Source: Kutzneria viridogrisea (GTDB taxonomy: Bacteria > Actinomycetota > Actinomycetes > Mycobacteriales > Pseudonocardiaceae). From it: DNA of 64,000 bases. The notes beneath the pieces are model-generated. The model had not been told where the DNA came from, made no database searches, and worked only from the letters and a program-made list of their open reading frames with translations. A program made the translations under genes and the position numbers. Shown one piece after another: positions 18,186-26,494 of the stretch. The stretch covers positions 806,001-870,000 of the forward strand of contig JACJID010000003.1 of the NCBI GenBank assembly GCA_014138725.1, given 5' to 3'. Position 1 is the stretch's first letter, and every line of letters begins with the position of its first letter.

Positions 18186-18349
18186 CCCCCGCCGCTCCCT
18201 GGGGGGCGACCCCGATACCAGTCTACCGCCCGCACCCCCTAGTTGATCTTGACGAGGGTCCAGGTGTGGACAACCCGGCGGGTGTGCACAGGTCGGCGCC
18301 CCGCAGCGGCTCGACGGCGCGGATCGGCAGGTCAGGCCGTGTCAAGGGG
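18186..18349 (+). repeat. ~160-bp intergenic repeat with DnaA-box-like nonamer, copy 1
   Basis: Shares ordered blocks with the inverted copy at 32894-33050: GGGGGCGACCCC, CCAGTCTACC, CCCCCTAGTTGATCTTG, GTGTGGACAAC, CAGCGGCTC and CCGTGTCAAGGGGC. It includes TGTGGACAA (18265-18273), the complement of the actinobacterial DnaA-box form TTGTCCACA. No gene lies here. Confidence 0.7.
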
Positions 18350-18368
18350 CAGTTCGCGGGCACGACAT

Positions 18369-18422
18369 GTCAGGAAGGTGCCGTTGAGGACGTTGGACGT
18401 CCCAAAGGGCACCTTCCTGACG
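18369..18422. repeat. Palindromic GTGCCGTT element, copy A (degenerate)
   Basis: Outer arms TGTCAGGAAGGTGCC and GGGCACCTTCCTGAC enclose a 24-nt centre. It is the same family as copies at 18451, 30907, 50907 and the array at 57421. Confidence 0.75.
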
Positions 18423-18450
18423 GGTCCACCCTGGGCCGGGCAGCGCCGCC

Positions 18451-18509
18451 GATGTCAGGAAGGTGCCGTTCAGGACGCTGAACGCCGCGAACGGCACCTT
18501 CCTGACATC
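18451..18509. repeat. Palindromic GTGCCGTTC element, copy B
   Basis: Perfect 21-bp arms (18451-18471 and 18489-18509; inner part AGGTGCCGTTC / GAACGGCACCT) with a 17-nt loop. It lies 43 bp beyond the stop of the convergent membrane-protein gene and can fold as a strong terminator on either strand. Confidence 0.8.
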
Positions 18510-18552
18510 GGGAGCGGGCCGGGCGTGCACCACTACCGCCAATGCCCCCGGC

Positions 18553-19164
18553 TCACTGGCAGATGCGGACCTGGGGGAAGAGGTTGGCGGTGCCCGCGTC
18601 GATGACCAGGTTGCCCTGCTCCCACACCATGGACCAGACGATCCACCACTGGTTGCAGTCCGAGGGGGCCTTGGTGGGCGCCTTCTTCACGGCCTGGTGG
18701 CTGGTGAAGTTGACCATCGCGATGACCGAGTCGCTGCCGTCGTGCGCGGGGTTGATGCGCTCGACCACCATGGCGGTGTCCTGCGTGGTGTCGTAGTCGA
18801 ACTTCCAGGCGGCCTCGGGTTTGCTCTGGCCGAGCCGGTAGCTGACGGTCTTCAACCAGTTCTGGTAGTCGCGGTCGTTGATCGAGTCGAAGAAGCGCTG
18901 GGCCGTGCGCCGCACCTGGTCGTGCACCGGACTGCTCTGCGCGTCGCGGGTCATGACCACGGTCCGGCTCTTCGGGTCGACTGCGGGCGCCCCGGTATCG
19001 CTGGGCTCAGCCGTGTTGGTGGTGGAGTGCCCGCCGGGCGCCGTGGCGCCGACGGCGTAGAACTGCCGCGCGGCGAAGCCGCCGACCACCGAGCAGACGA
19101 GTATCAGCCCGACCACCGGGATCAGCCAGTGGCCGGTCCTGCGGGGGTGCTGTGGTGCCGACAC
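18553..19164 (-). CDS. Membrane-anchored protein of unknown function
   Basis: A 203-residue protein with a short basic N-terminus, one transmembrane anchor (HWLIPVVGLILVCSVVGGFA, about 12-31), a Ser/Thr/Pro-rich linker and an extracytoplasmic domain of about 130 residues with a predicted alpha+beta fold (RRTAQRFFDSINDRDYQNW...). That domain resembles NTF2-like or Mce-associated extracellular domains in size and pattern, but I cannot name a family. The GTG start has a modest ribosome site. Two Cys in the mature part (SDCNQWW and VRICQ at the very end) could pair. Confidence 0.75.
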   Translation of the reverse strand: MSAPQHPRRTGHWLIPVVGLILVCSVVGGFAARQFYAVGATAPGGHSTTNTAEPSDTGAPAVDPKSRTVVMTRDAQSSPVHDQVRRTAQRFFDSINDRDYQNWLKTVSYRLGQSKPEAAWKFDYDTTQDTAMVVERINPAHDGSDSVIAMVNFTSHQAVKKAPTKAPSDCNQWWIVWSMVWEQGNLVIDAGTANLFPQVRICQ

Positions 19165-19198
19165 GCCGACGAGCCTGCCATGGACAGGTAAAAAACGC

Positions 19199-19702
19199 TC
19201 ACCCGACCCGGTGCAACCAGGTCACCGGGGCACCGTCCCCGGCCCTGCGGAACGGCTCCAGCGCATCGTCCCAGGGCTTGCCAAGCAGGCTGTCCACCCC
19301 GTGCGCGAAGGACTCCCCACCGCGGCTGCCCGAGGCGAGCGCGCGCAGCTGGTCCTCGGTGACCACGATGTCCCCGTTGGCGCTGGTGCGGGAGTGCCAC
19401 AGGCCGATGCCCGGCGCGAAGCAGAACCGCTCCCCGTCGGTGCCGGGACTGGGGTCCTCGGTCACCTCGAAGCGCAGCATCGGCCACGCCTTGAGCGCAC
19501 CGGCCAGGGAGCTGCCCGTACCGGCCTCGCCCGTCCAGGCGCATTCGGCACGCAACTGCCCCGGCAGTGCGGGCTGTGCCGCCCACCGCAGATCCGCCCG
19601 GACCCCGAGGGTGCCAGAAATGGCCCACTCGACGTGCGGACAGACCGCGGACGGCGACGAGTGGACGTACACAACGCCACTGGTGCTGCCCCGGTTGTTC
19701 AC
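19199..19702 (-). CDS. DUF3145 family conserved actinobacterial protein
   Basis: A 167-residue cytosolic protein of unknown function, highly conserved across actinobacteria. The family blocks are all present: 'GVVYVHSSPSAVCPHVEWAI', 'ECAWTGEAGTGSSLAGAL', 'LRFEVTEDPS', 'LLGKPWDDALEPFRRAGDGA' and the terminal VTWLHRVG. GTG at 19702 is chosen because GGAGGT sits five bases upstream; the frame upstream is only five codons longer. The flanking gap 19703-19970 shows no gene. Confidence 0.92.
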   Translation of the reverse strand: MNNRGSTSGVVYVHSSPSAVCPHVEWAISGTLGVRADLRWAAQPALPGQLRAECAWTGEAGTGSSLAGALKAWPMLRFEVTEDPSPGTDGERFCFAPGIGLWHSRTSANGDIVVTEDQLRALASGSRGGESFAHGVDSLLGKPWDDALEPFRRAGDGAPVTWLHRVG

Positions 19703-19970
19703 TGCTGACCTCCGCACTCGACGAGGGACGTCTTCCCCTACGCCCTGTCTCGCGTGACGATCACCAGCGGATCAACCTGATGCGCCATTCTGCCCCGGGC
19801 GGAGCTCCGTTCGCCACCGGAACTACAGGCTCGTTACCCAGAGATCACCCTCGCGTGGGGTTCCGACACAGGTGACGCCGATCACAGCACCACCTTCACC
19901 CTGTCGTGTCCACACGTTCTGGTGAGACACCGCTACGGTGAGCCCCTGAGTCAAGTTCCGGAGGTGAGCC

Positions 19971-21299
19971 GTGCGCCTGGTGCGGCTGGGCGAGGCCACG
20001 TCGAAGGTGGCCGCCGACCTGAAGGCCGCGCTCGCGGCGTGGGGCAGCGGGGACACCATCCTGGGCGGTGTCGCGCTGCTGGGTTACCAGCCGCCGGGGC
20101 ACCCCAGGCCGGTGGACGCGGTGCTGGTGCTGCCGGGGGCGGTGCTCGTGGTGGTGGGTGTGGACCTGCCCGACCCCGCGCTCAAGCTGGACGCCCCACT
20201 GTCCGGGCAGTGGCGCATCGACGGCTGGCCACTGGTCAGCCCGACCGGCACGGTCAACCCGGCCTCCGAGGCGGTGACGGCCACGGCCGCGATCACCGCG
20301 CACCTGCGGCCGGTGCTGGGCGAGTCGGCGCGGCTGGGGGTGATCGTCGCGGTGGGGCCCTACGTCTCCGAGGTGACCCAGCCCGAGGAGGACCTCGCCG
20401 GGGGCGCACGGGTGCTGCACCCGAAGCCGTCGACCCTGCTGACCTGCGCGCAGGAACTGGCGACCGGGCCGAGGATGAGCGCCGCGCGGGCGGCTGCCGT
20501 GCTGGCCGCGCTGCACCCGGACGCGCCCACCGGGGACCTGGCCGCCGAGGGCTTCGCGGAGCAGGAGCAGGAACACGAGGCGGTCGAGGCCGCGGCGGCG
20601 CCCAAGCAGCGCCAGGACAAGTCCCGCCAGGACAGGCAGCGGCCGGAGAAGTCCCGTGGTGAGACGGCTCGTCCGGAACCGCAGCTGCCGCCCGTTCCCG
20701 CGCCCGCCAAGGCCGAACAGAAGACGGGTACGGGCAAGCCGCGCAAGTGGTTGCCGATTGGTGCGGCCGCCGCCGTGGTGGTGCTGATCGGCGCGGGCAT
20801 AGTGGCGGCGCTGGTGACTGGCAGCTCCTCCCGCGCTGTGCAGCCGCAGACGGCCACTGTGGACGGCACCAACTACACCCGCGCCGACTCCACCCAGGAC
20901 GGCACGGGCTGCGGCCAGCACTCCTACGGGGACCTCCAGGTGTGGCTGGGCGCCCACCCGTGCGCGGACCTGCGGCGGTGGAGCTACAGCGCGGAGGTCA
21001 ACGGGCGCAACGCGGCCCTGGCCGTGGCCGAGGTGGGCTTCGCGGACGCCAAGGTGGCCGAGCAGTTCCGCGCGGCGGCGGCGAAACCGGGCGGCGGCGG
21101 GATCGCCGACCTGGTGCGGGAGGGCCGGGGCTGGCCGGGCGGACCGTCCTCCTTCGACCGGGCGGCGTTCAGCAGCGCGCAGACCGGCGCCAAGGTGCGG
21201 CTGGTGGAGGCGGTGTGGGCCAGCGGGGCCAGTTCCCCGGAGGACGCCGACCTGACCGCGCTCACCAAGCGCACCCTGAGCCTGCCGCTCACCGACTGA
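19971..21299 (+). CDS. Large single-pass membrane protein of unknown function
   Basis: A 442-residue protein in three parts. The N-terminal cytosolic domain (about 1-185) begins MRLVRLGEATSKVAADL and has a beta-rich 'VDAVLVLPGAVLVVVGVDLP' core reminiscent of nuclease-related-domain proteins, but no catalytic residues can be named. A charged, low-complexity linker follows (about 190-255, KQRQDKSRQDRQRPEKSRGE). Then comes one transmembrane helix (LPIGAAAAVVVLIGAGIVAA) and an extracellular domain with a Cys pair (GTGCGQHSYGD...AHPCADL). The start GTG has GGAGG six bases upstream. Its 3' end overlaps the convergent lipase by 11 bases. Confidence 0.8.
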   Translation: MRLVRLGEATSKVAADLKAALAAWGSGDTILGGVALLGYQPPGHPRPVDAVLVLPGAVLVVVGVDLPDPALKLDAPLSGQWRIDGWPLVSPTGTVNPASEAVTATAAITAHLRPVLGESARLGVIVAVGPYVSEVTQPEEDLAGGARVLHPKPSTLLTCAQELATGPRMSAARAAAVLAALHPDAPTGDLAAEGFAEQEQEHEAVEAAAAPKQRQDKSRQDRQRPEKSRGETARPEPQLPPVPAPAKAEQKTGTGKPRKWLPIGAAAAVVVLIGAGIVAALVTGSSSRAVQPQTATVDGTNYTRADSTQDGTGCGQHSYGDLQVWLGAHPCADLRRWSYSAEVNGRNAALAVAEVGFADAKVAEQFRAAAAKPGGGGIADLVREGRGWPGGPSSFDRAAFSSAQTGAKVRLVEAVWASGASSPEDADLTALTKRTLSLPLTD

Positions 21300-22467
21300 G
21301 GCAGGTGCTCGGTGCGGGCGAGCCGCCCGCGAACCGGTCCCTGATCCACCGCACGAGGTCGGCGGAGGCCTGGTCCAGCACGGACTCGTGGTCGCCGGGG
21401 TACTGGTGGTACGCCACCGGCGTGCCCTGACCGCACTGCTCGGCGACCACCGGCGCGATGGTGGACGCGGCGACGTCCTGGTCGGTGGCACCCGAGGCGA
21501 CGAACAGCGGTCCGGCGAGCGGGGCGGTGGAGTACCGGTTGCCCGCCAGGAACTGGCTGACGGCCGGGTTGTGCGACCAGTCGGCGCGCAACAACTGCCT
21601 GGGCGTTCCCGTGCCGGACAGCACCCTGCCCACGCTCCAACAGCCCGCGTGCAGGTACTGGTCGTAGTCGCGCATGCCCGCCTCGCTGAGCATGTCCATG
21701 GGCTGGAATCCCGGGTGCTGCAAGGCGATCGAGCTGGCCACGTAGGCCAGGTACTGACCCTGTCCCTGGTTGTCCTGGACGGTCTGCTGAAGGCGGTCGT
21801 ACGGGGTGACGGGGGCGAGCGCCACCGAACCGAGGAACTGGCCGACCGGCTCGGCGACCTGTTGCCGCGCCACGCCCCAGGCCGTCTGGCCGCCCTGGGA
21901 GTGGCCGACCACGACCCAGCGATCTCCCAGTCCCGCAACGGCTTTGCGGGCCGCGGCCACGGAGTACCGCACGTCGTTGGCGTTGGCGGTCAGGGTGAGG
22001 TACTCGTGCCCGCTGCCAGCGCCCAGCCCCGAGTAGTCCGTGGCGACCACGGCGAAGCCCTGCCTGAGCCAGTTGGCGACGAACTCCCCGTAGTACAGGT
22101 CCTTCATCAGGCTGGGCGCGCACTGCTGTGCCACGCCGCTCGTGCCGTGCGCCCAGGCGATGACCGGCCAGCCGCCGCTGGGTGGTGCACCGGCCGGGGT
22201 CAGCACCGCGGCGGAGGCCGCGACCGGTTTGCCCTGCGCGGAACGCGAGTCGTAGACCAGGCGCGTGCCCACGGCGCCCTCGGGCAGTGCCCAGCCGGTG
22301 AACCGCTCGGCGCGCAGCGGGGTGCCGGGGGCGGCCGAGTCCGGTGCGGTGTCGTAGAACGCCGCACGCGGCAGGGCGTTGGCGGCTTCGGCGGCCTTCG
22401 CCTGCGCGAGGGCGTCCGGTGTGGAGCACGCCGTCAGCAGGAGCACCAGCAGGGCGAGTCGTTTCAT
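21289..22467 (-). CDS. Secretory lipase-family lipoprotein
   Basis: A 392-residue alpha/beta hydrolase of the secretory lipase (LIP) group, anchored outside the membrane. The signal MKRLALLVLLLTAC is a short lipoprotein leader with lipobox LLTAC. The hydrolase has 'VIAWAHGTSGVAQQCAPS' (oxyanion region), nucleophile 'WVVVGHSQGGQTAWG' (GHSQG), an Asp region 'LFVASGATDQDV' and His in 'QYPGDHESVLDQA'. The ATG at 22467 gives the leader its best shape; another in-frame ATG lies nine bases upstream. The divergent TetR at 22527 probably controls it through the palindrome at 22499-22513. Confidence 0.88.
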   Translation of the reverse strand: MKRLALLVLLLTACSTPDALAQAKAAEAANALPRAAFYDTAPDSAAPGTPLRAERFTGWALPEGAVGTRLVYDSRSAQGKPVAASAAVLTPAGAPPSGGWPVIAWAHGTSGVAQQCAPSLMKDLYYGEFVANWLRQGFAVVATDYSGLGAGSGHEYLTLTANANDVRYSVAAARKAVAGLGDRWVVVGHSQGGQTAWGVARQQVAEPVGQFLGSVALAPVTPYDRLQQTVQDNQGQGQYLAYVASSIALQHPGFQPMDMLSEAGMRDYDQYLHAGCWSVGRVLSGTGTPRQLLRADWSHNPAVSQFLAGNRYSTAPLAGPLFVASGATDQDVAASTIAPVVAEQCGQGTPVAYHQYPGDHESVLDQASADLVRWIRDRFAGGSPAPSTCLSR

Positions 22468-22498
22468 GGCGTCCATGAAAGGCAGTGCCCGCACTTGG

Positions 22499-22513
22499 GT
22501 CAACGGTGTTGAC
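22499..22513. promoter_or_regulatory. Palindrome between lipase and TetR genes
   Basis: GTCAACGGTGTTGAC is a perfect 5-bp inverted repeat with 5-bp spacer in the 59-bp divergent gap. It is a likely TetR operator shared by both promoters. Confidence 0.5.
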
Positions 22514-22526
22514 ATAAGCTCGGCGA

Positions 22527-23219
22527 GTGACCAGCAGCCGTGTCGGGTCCGCCCGCCGTCGCCGCCGTCCGACCCGTGGCGGACAGGTGCTGTCCGAGGA
22601 CCTGATCGTGGACACCTCCCTGCGGCTGATCGAACTGCACGGGGCCGAGGGCCTGTCGATGCGCAGGCTCGGCGCGGCGCTCGGGGCCGACGCCACCGCC
22701 GTGTACCGGTACTTCGCGAACAAGCACCAGCTGCTGCTGGCCCTCGCCGACGAGCTGATCGGCCGGACCTTCGCCGGGTTCGAGCCGACCGGCCAGTGGC
22801 AGCGGGACCTGCGGACCCTCGCGGGGTTGATCCACGGCGTGAACCTGGCGCACCCGCGGGCGGCGGCCGTGGTCACCGCACGGGTGACGGGCCGCCCGCA
22901 CGAACTGGCCGCCGTGGAGACGATCATCGGCATCCTGCGCGGCGCGGGCTTCACCCCGGCGCAGGCCGTGCGCCACTACCACTGCTTCATCAGCCTGGTA
23001 CTGGCGTTCTCGGCGCTGGACTCGGCGATGTGCAGCGGGGACAAGGCCGAACTCGCCGCGGAGACGGCCACCTGGCGCGAGGTCTACCGGGAGCTGCCCG
23101 CCGGGCAGTACCCGAACATCGCGGAGGGGGCGGACCTCCTCGTGGCGCAGATGCGGCACAGCCCGTTCGAGGCGACCGTGGAGCTGTTCCTGTCCGCGCT
23201 GGCGGCGCGGTTGGACTAG
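22527..23219 (+). CDS. TetR-family regulator (TetR_C-type)
   Basis: A 230-residue repressor. After a basic N-terminal tail (GSARRRRRPTRGG), the helix-turn-helix reads 'LHGAEGLSMRRLGAALGADA' then 'TAVYRYFANKHQLLLALADE'. The C-terminal part is the all-helical ligand domain. It is divergent from the lipase, with a palindrome in the gap. Its stop codon shares the palindromic CTAG (23216-23219) with the stop of the convergent PaiB-like gene, so the two genes meet with no spacer. Confidence 0.9.
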   Translation: MTSSRVGSARRRRRPTRGGQVLSEDLIVDTSLRLIELHGAEGLSMRRLGAALGADATAVYRYFANKHQLLLALADELIGRTFAGFEPTGQWQRDLRTLAGLIHGVNLAHPRAAAVVTARVTGRPHELAAVETIIGILRGAGFTPAQAVRHYHCFISLVLAFSALDSAMCSGDKAELAAETATWREVYRELPAGQYPNIAEGADLLVAQMRHSPFEATVELFLSALAARLD

Positions 23220-23827
23220 CCGCGCCGGGTCAGGTGCCCGCGAGCCTCGGCGTCGAGGAAGCCGTTCCGCTCGCGCAGCCGCTCGGAGATCCGCGCGCGG
23301 TCGGCCTCGGACCTGTTGCCGCCGTACTTGAACTTGGCGCGCACCGCGGTGACGGTCAGCTCGATGCCGCGGATCCCCTTGAGCAGGCGCTCATCCGGGG
23401 TCACCGGGTGCCGGCCGCTGCCGGGTTCGAAGTGCGCGAGCTGGGCGTTGAGCAGTTCGGCCTTGACCGCGGGATCGTCCAGCACGCGCACGTCGCACTC
23501 CAGGTGCACGGCGGCGTAGTACGAGGTGGGCACGCCCTGGGCCGGATCGGTGTCCTCGGCGGCGTTCCAGGCGGCGGGCACGTAGGTGTAGTCCCCGGTC
23601 ACGGCGAGCAGCGCGCGGGGGTGTTCGTCCAGGGCGTGCCACACGGGGTTGGGCCGCGCGAGGTGCAGCAGCACGGTGCGCTCCCCGTCGTAGCGGAAGT
23701 GCGTGGGCACGACCACCGGCAGGTCGCGCCCCGAGCCGGGGGCGATCAGCTGGCCGAAGTCGTGTGTGGACAACCAGTCCCGCCACTCGGTGTCGTGCTG
23801 GGCGGCGTCCCAGGGGTGGATCAGCAC
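23216..23827 (-). CDS. PaiB-like FMN-binding protein
   Basis: A 203-residue protein of the FMN-binding split-barrel group related to Bacillus PaiB. It opens MLIHPWDAAQHDTEW and has 'LPVVVPTHFRYDGERTVLL', 'HLARPNPVW', 'VTGDYTYVPAAW' and the conserved tail 'KGIRGIELTVTAVRAKFKYG'. PaiB itself is described as a negative transcriptional regulator, but many relatives act as flavin enzymes; I make no choice. It starts at GTG 23827, only four bases after the kinase stop, so it belongs to the same operon. Confidence 0.85.
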   Translation of the reverse strand: MLIHPWDAAQHDTEWRDWLSTHDFGQLIAPGSGRDLPVVVPTHFRYDGERTVLLHLARPNPVWHALDEHPRALLAVTGDYTYVPAAWNAAEDTDPAQGVPTSYYAAVHLECDVRVLDDPAVKAELLNAQLAHFEPGSGRHPVTPDERLLKGIRGIELTVTAVRAKFKYGGNRSEADRARISERLRERNGFLDAEARGHLTRRG

Positions 23828-23831
23828 GGGC

Positions 23832-24863
23832 TCACCGGGTCCTGGTGTCGGCCGCCTGTTCCAGCGGGGACACCACCGGGATCGGGGTGTAGGCCTGCGG
23901 GGTGGCGGTGGTGGTGTTCTGCTGGGGTTCCACGGAGTGCTGCTCCTCGCTGCCGTGCGGCTGGGCCAGCAGCAGGGCGGCGAGCGCCAGGGCTCCGATG
24001 GCGGCCACGGCTATCGTGCGGCGTCTTCGCAGCTGCGGCACGGAAAGCACGCCGGTGCGGGTGGTCAACCGCTGCGCCACATCGCTCAGTCGCGTGGCGC
24101 AGGACCGTGCGCTGGGCCGGTCCTCGGGCTCGGCCCTGGTCATGGCGACCAGTGCGGCCGCGAGCGGGGCGGGCAGGTCGGCGGGGATGCGGGGCGGGCG
24201 GGTGAGCCGGGCCAGTGCGGCCTCCACGCGCGGGCCCTCGTACTCCAACTCGCCGGTCAGGCACTCCAGCAGCACCAGGCCCAGCGCGTAGACGTCGGCG
24301 GCGGGGCCGACCGGCTCGCCGCGCACCTGCTCGGGCGCCAGGTACGCGGCGGTGCCGACGATCTGCCCGGTGGGCGAGACGGCGGTGGCGTCCACGGCCC
24401 TGGCGAAGCCGAAGTCGGCCAGGTGCGGGGCCCCGTCGGAGTCCAGCAGGATGTTGGAGGGCTTGACGTCGCGGTGCACCACGCCCCTGGCGTGCACGTA
24501 GGTCAGCGCCTGGGCCAGGGTGGCACCCAGCTCGGCCACCTCGGCGGGGCCCAGCGGCTGGTCGCAGAGCCGGTCGAGCAGGGTGGCCCCGTCGACCAGC
24601 TCCATGACCAGGTAGGCGCGGTCCCCGTCGGTGCCCGCGTCGAACAGCTTGACCAGGCCGGGGTGGCGCAGGGTGCCCAGGACCCTGGCCTCCTGGGCGA
24701 ACCGGCGCCGGCCCACCTCGTCCAGGGTCGGCCGGAACAGCTTGACGGCCACCAACCGGTTCAGCCGGACGTCGACGGCCCGGTACACCCGCGCGACGCC
24801 GCCCTCACCGAGCAGCGCTCCAAGCCGGTACCTGCCCGCGAGCAGGTCCTGTTCCTGCCTCAT
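23832..24863 (-). CDS. Membrane Ser/Thr protein kinase (PknB-like)
   Basis: A 343-residue eukaryotic-type kinase. In order: glycine loop 'LGALLGEGGVARVYRA', ATP lysine in VAVKLF, catalytic loop 'GVVHRDVKPSNILLD', 'ADFGFA' magnesium loop, and the activation segment to 'GTAAYLAPEQVRGE'. The kinase domain spans about 8-265. After a juxtamembrane linker there is one transmembrane helix (TIAVAAIGALALAALLLAQ, about 283-301) and a short extracellular tail without PASTA repeats. It follows the flavin disulfide reductase by 16 bases and precedes the PaiB-like gene, forming a three-gene run. Confidence 0.93.
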   Translation of the reverse strand: MRQEQDLLAGRYRLGALLGEGGVARVYRAVDVRLNRLVAVKLFRPTLDEVGRRRFAQEARVLGTLRHPGLVKLFDAGTDGDRAYLVMELVDGATLLDRLCDQPLGPAEVAELGATLAQALTYVHARGVVHRDVKPSNILLDSDGAPHLADFGFARAVDATAVSPTGQIVGTAAYLAPEQVRGEPVGPAADVYALGLVLLECLTGELEYEGPRVEAALARLTRPPRIPADLPAPLAAALVAMTRAEPEDRPSARSCATRLSDVAQRLTTRTGVLSVPQLRRRRTIAVAAIGALALAALLLAQPHGSEEQHSVEPQQNTTTATPQAYTPIPVVSPLEQAADTRTR

Positions 24864-24879
24864 GTCCCCGTCCCCACCA

Positions 24880-26331
24880 CTACAGCCCGTACGCCTCCAG
24901 CAGGCGCAGCCACACCTCGCTGATCGTCGGGTATGACGGAACAGCGTGCCAGAGCCGATCGACTGGGACCGCGCCGACCACCGCGACGGTCGCCGAGTGC
25001 AGCAGTTCGGCCACGTCCTGGCCCACGAAGGTGACGCCGACCAGCACACGGCGGTCCTCGTCGACCACCATGCGCGCCTTGCCCCGGTAGCCGTCGGCGT
25101 GCAGTGAGGACCCGGCGACCGCGATGTCAAGGTCCACAACCCTGGTCCGCAGCCCGTCCTTCGCCGCCTGTTCGGCGGTGCGGCCGACGAAGGCCACCTC
25201 AGGGTCGGTGAAGACCACCTGCGGCACGGCGGCGTGGTCGGCGGTGGACACGAGCGGGCTCCACGGCGAGGTGTCGACCGCACCGCCCCTGGCGCGCGCG
25301 GCGATGACGTCACCCACGGCCCTGGCCTGGTACTTGCCCTGGTGGGTCAGCGGCGCGCGGCCGTTGACGTCACCCGCGGCGTAGAGCCACTGACCGTCCA
25401 CACCCTCGACCAGCCCGGTGTCGTCGCAGGTGAGCGGGCTGCCGGGGTTGAGGCCGACCAGGTCCACCCCGATGTCGGCGGTGGCCGGGCGGCGGCCGGT
25501 GGCCACGAGCAGTTCCTGGGCGGACACGGTGGAGCCGTCGGAGAGCGCGAGCCGGACCTGGCCGTCCACCTGGGACACCGCCTGGCCGGAGACCCCGGTG
25601 AGCACGCGCACCCCGTCCTCGACCAGGCCCTGCGCCACCAGCTCGCCCACGAAGGGCTCCTGGCGTGGCAGCGGCCGGTCCTGGGAGACCACCAGCGTCA
25701 CCTCGGCGCCCAGCCTGGCCCAGGCCTGGGCCATCTCCACACCGACCACGCCGCCGCCGAGCACCGCCAGGCTGGTGGGCACCGACTTGGCCGAGGTCGC
25801 CTCGCGGGAGGACCAGGTCCGCACGGTGTCGATGCCCTCGATCGGCGGGGTGAAGGGCACGCTGCCGGTGCTCACCACCACGGCGTGCCGCGCGGTGAGC
25901 AGCCGGTCGCCGACCGACACCTGGCGCTCGCCCGCGATGCGCCCGTGGCCGCGGACCACCGTGATGCCCGCGCCCTCCGCCCAGGAGACCTGGCCGGAGT
26001 CGTCCCAGTGGGAGGTGAACGAGTCGCGCCTGGCCAGCACCGCGGCCGGGTCGAGCCGGTCGCCGACGGGCACCCCTGGCAGCCGCCGCGCGGCCGCCAG
26101 GGCGTGGCCGGGTCGCAGCAGCGCCTTGCTGGGCATGCACGCCCAGTACGAGCACTCACCGCCCACCAGTTCGTGCTCCACCAGCGCCGCGGTCAGGCCC
26201 CCGCGCACCGCGCGCGCCGCCACGTTCTCGCCGACCGGCCCGCCGCCGATCACCACCACATCGAAGGATTCGCTCGGCGCAGCGCTTCGCGCCGGCCCTG
26301 TGCCCAATGGTTCGCTCGCAAGCTCGCTCAC
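24880..26331 (-). CDS. Pyridine nucleotide-disulfide oxidoreductase (class I, lipoamide-dehydrogenase-like)
   Basis: A 483-residue FAD/NAD(P)H flavoenzyme. The FAD motif is 'DVVVIGGGPVGENVAARAV', the redox disulfide is 'GGECSYWACMPSKALLRP' (C-x4-C), the NAD(P) motif is 'LAVLGGGVVGVEMAQAWARL', and the second FAD contact is 'LYAAGDVNG'. The C-terminal dimerisation domain is present but lacks the HxxxxE acid-base pair of true lipoamide dehydrogenases (it ends in 'LWHAVPSYPTISEVWLRLLE', where HAVPSYPTISE has the spacing of HPT/SE). It could be a mercuric-reductase- or mycothione-reductase-like enzyme. The start is GTG 26331 with a weak ribosome site. Confidence 0.88.
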   Translation of the reverse strand: MSELASEPLGTGPARSAAPSESFDVVVIGGGPVGENVAARAVRGGLTAALVEHELVGGECSYWACMPSKALLRPGHALAAARRLPGVPVGDRLDPAAVLARRDSFTSHWDDSGQVSWAEGAGITVVRGHGRIAGERQVSVGDRLLTARHAVVVSTGSVPFTPPIEGIDTVRTWSSREATSAKSVPTSLAVLGGGVVGVEMAQAWARLGAEVTLVVSQDRPLPRQEPFVGELVAQGLVEDGVRVLTGVSGQAVSQVDGQVRLALSDGSTVSAQELLVATGRRPATADIGVDLVGLNPGSPLTCDDTGLVEGVDGQWLYAAGDVNGRAPLTHQGKYQARAVGDVIAARARGGAVDTSPWSPLVSTADHAAVPQVVFTDPEVAFVGRTAEQAAKDGLRTRVVDLDIAVAGSSLHADGYRGKARMVVDEDRRVLVGVTFVGQDVAELLHSATVAVVGAVPVDRLWHAVPSYPTISEVWLRLLEAYGL

Positions 26332-26375
26332 CGCCCAAGCCCACACCAGCCGCCCACCCGGAGCAAGCCGAGGCG

Positions 26376-26494
26376 TACCGGAAGCGCCGACACACCGCAC
26401 GGGAACGTCCGACACGCGCCGCCCCACCCCGCGTGTCGGCGCTTCCGGTACCGCGTGTTCGACGTTCCGGTACCGCGTGTTTGCGCTTCCCGCT
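26376..26494. repeat. 22-bp-period repeat array with inverted copies
   Basis: Three direct units starting CGCGTGT and ending GCTTCC or GTTCC (26431-26451, 26452-26473, 26474-26494) and two inverted units upstream (26376-26393, TACCGGAAGCGCCGACAC, and 26399-26418). The first inverted and first direct units pair as a perfect 18-bp stem. The array abuts the stop codon of the SDR gene and fills most of the gap before it. Confidence 0.7.
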
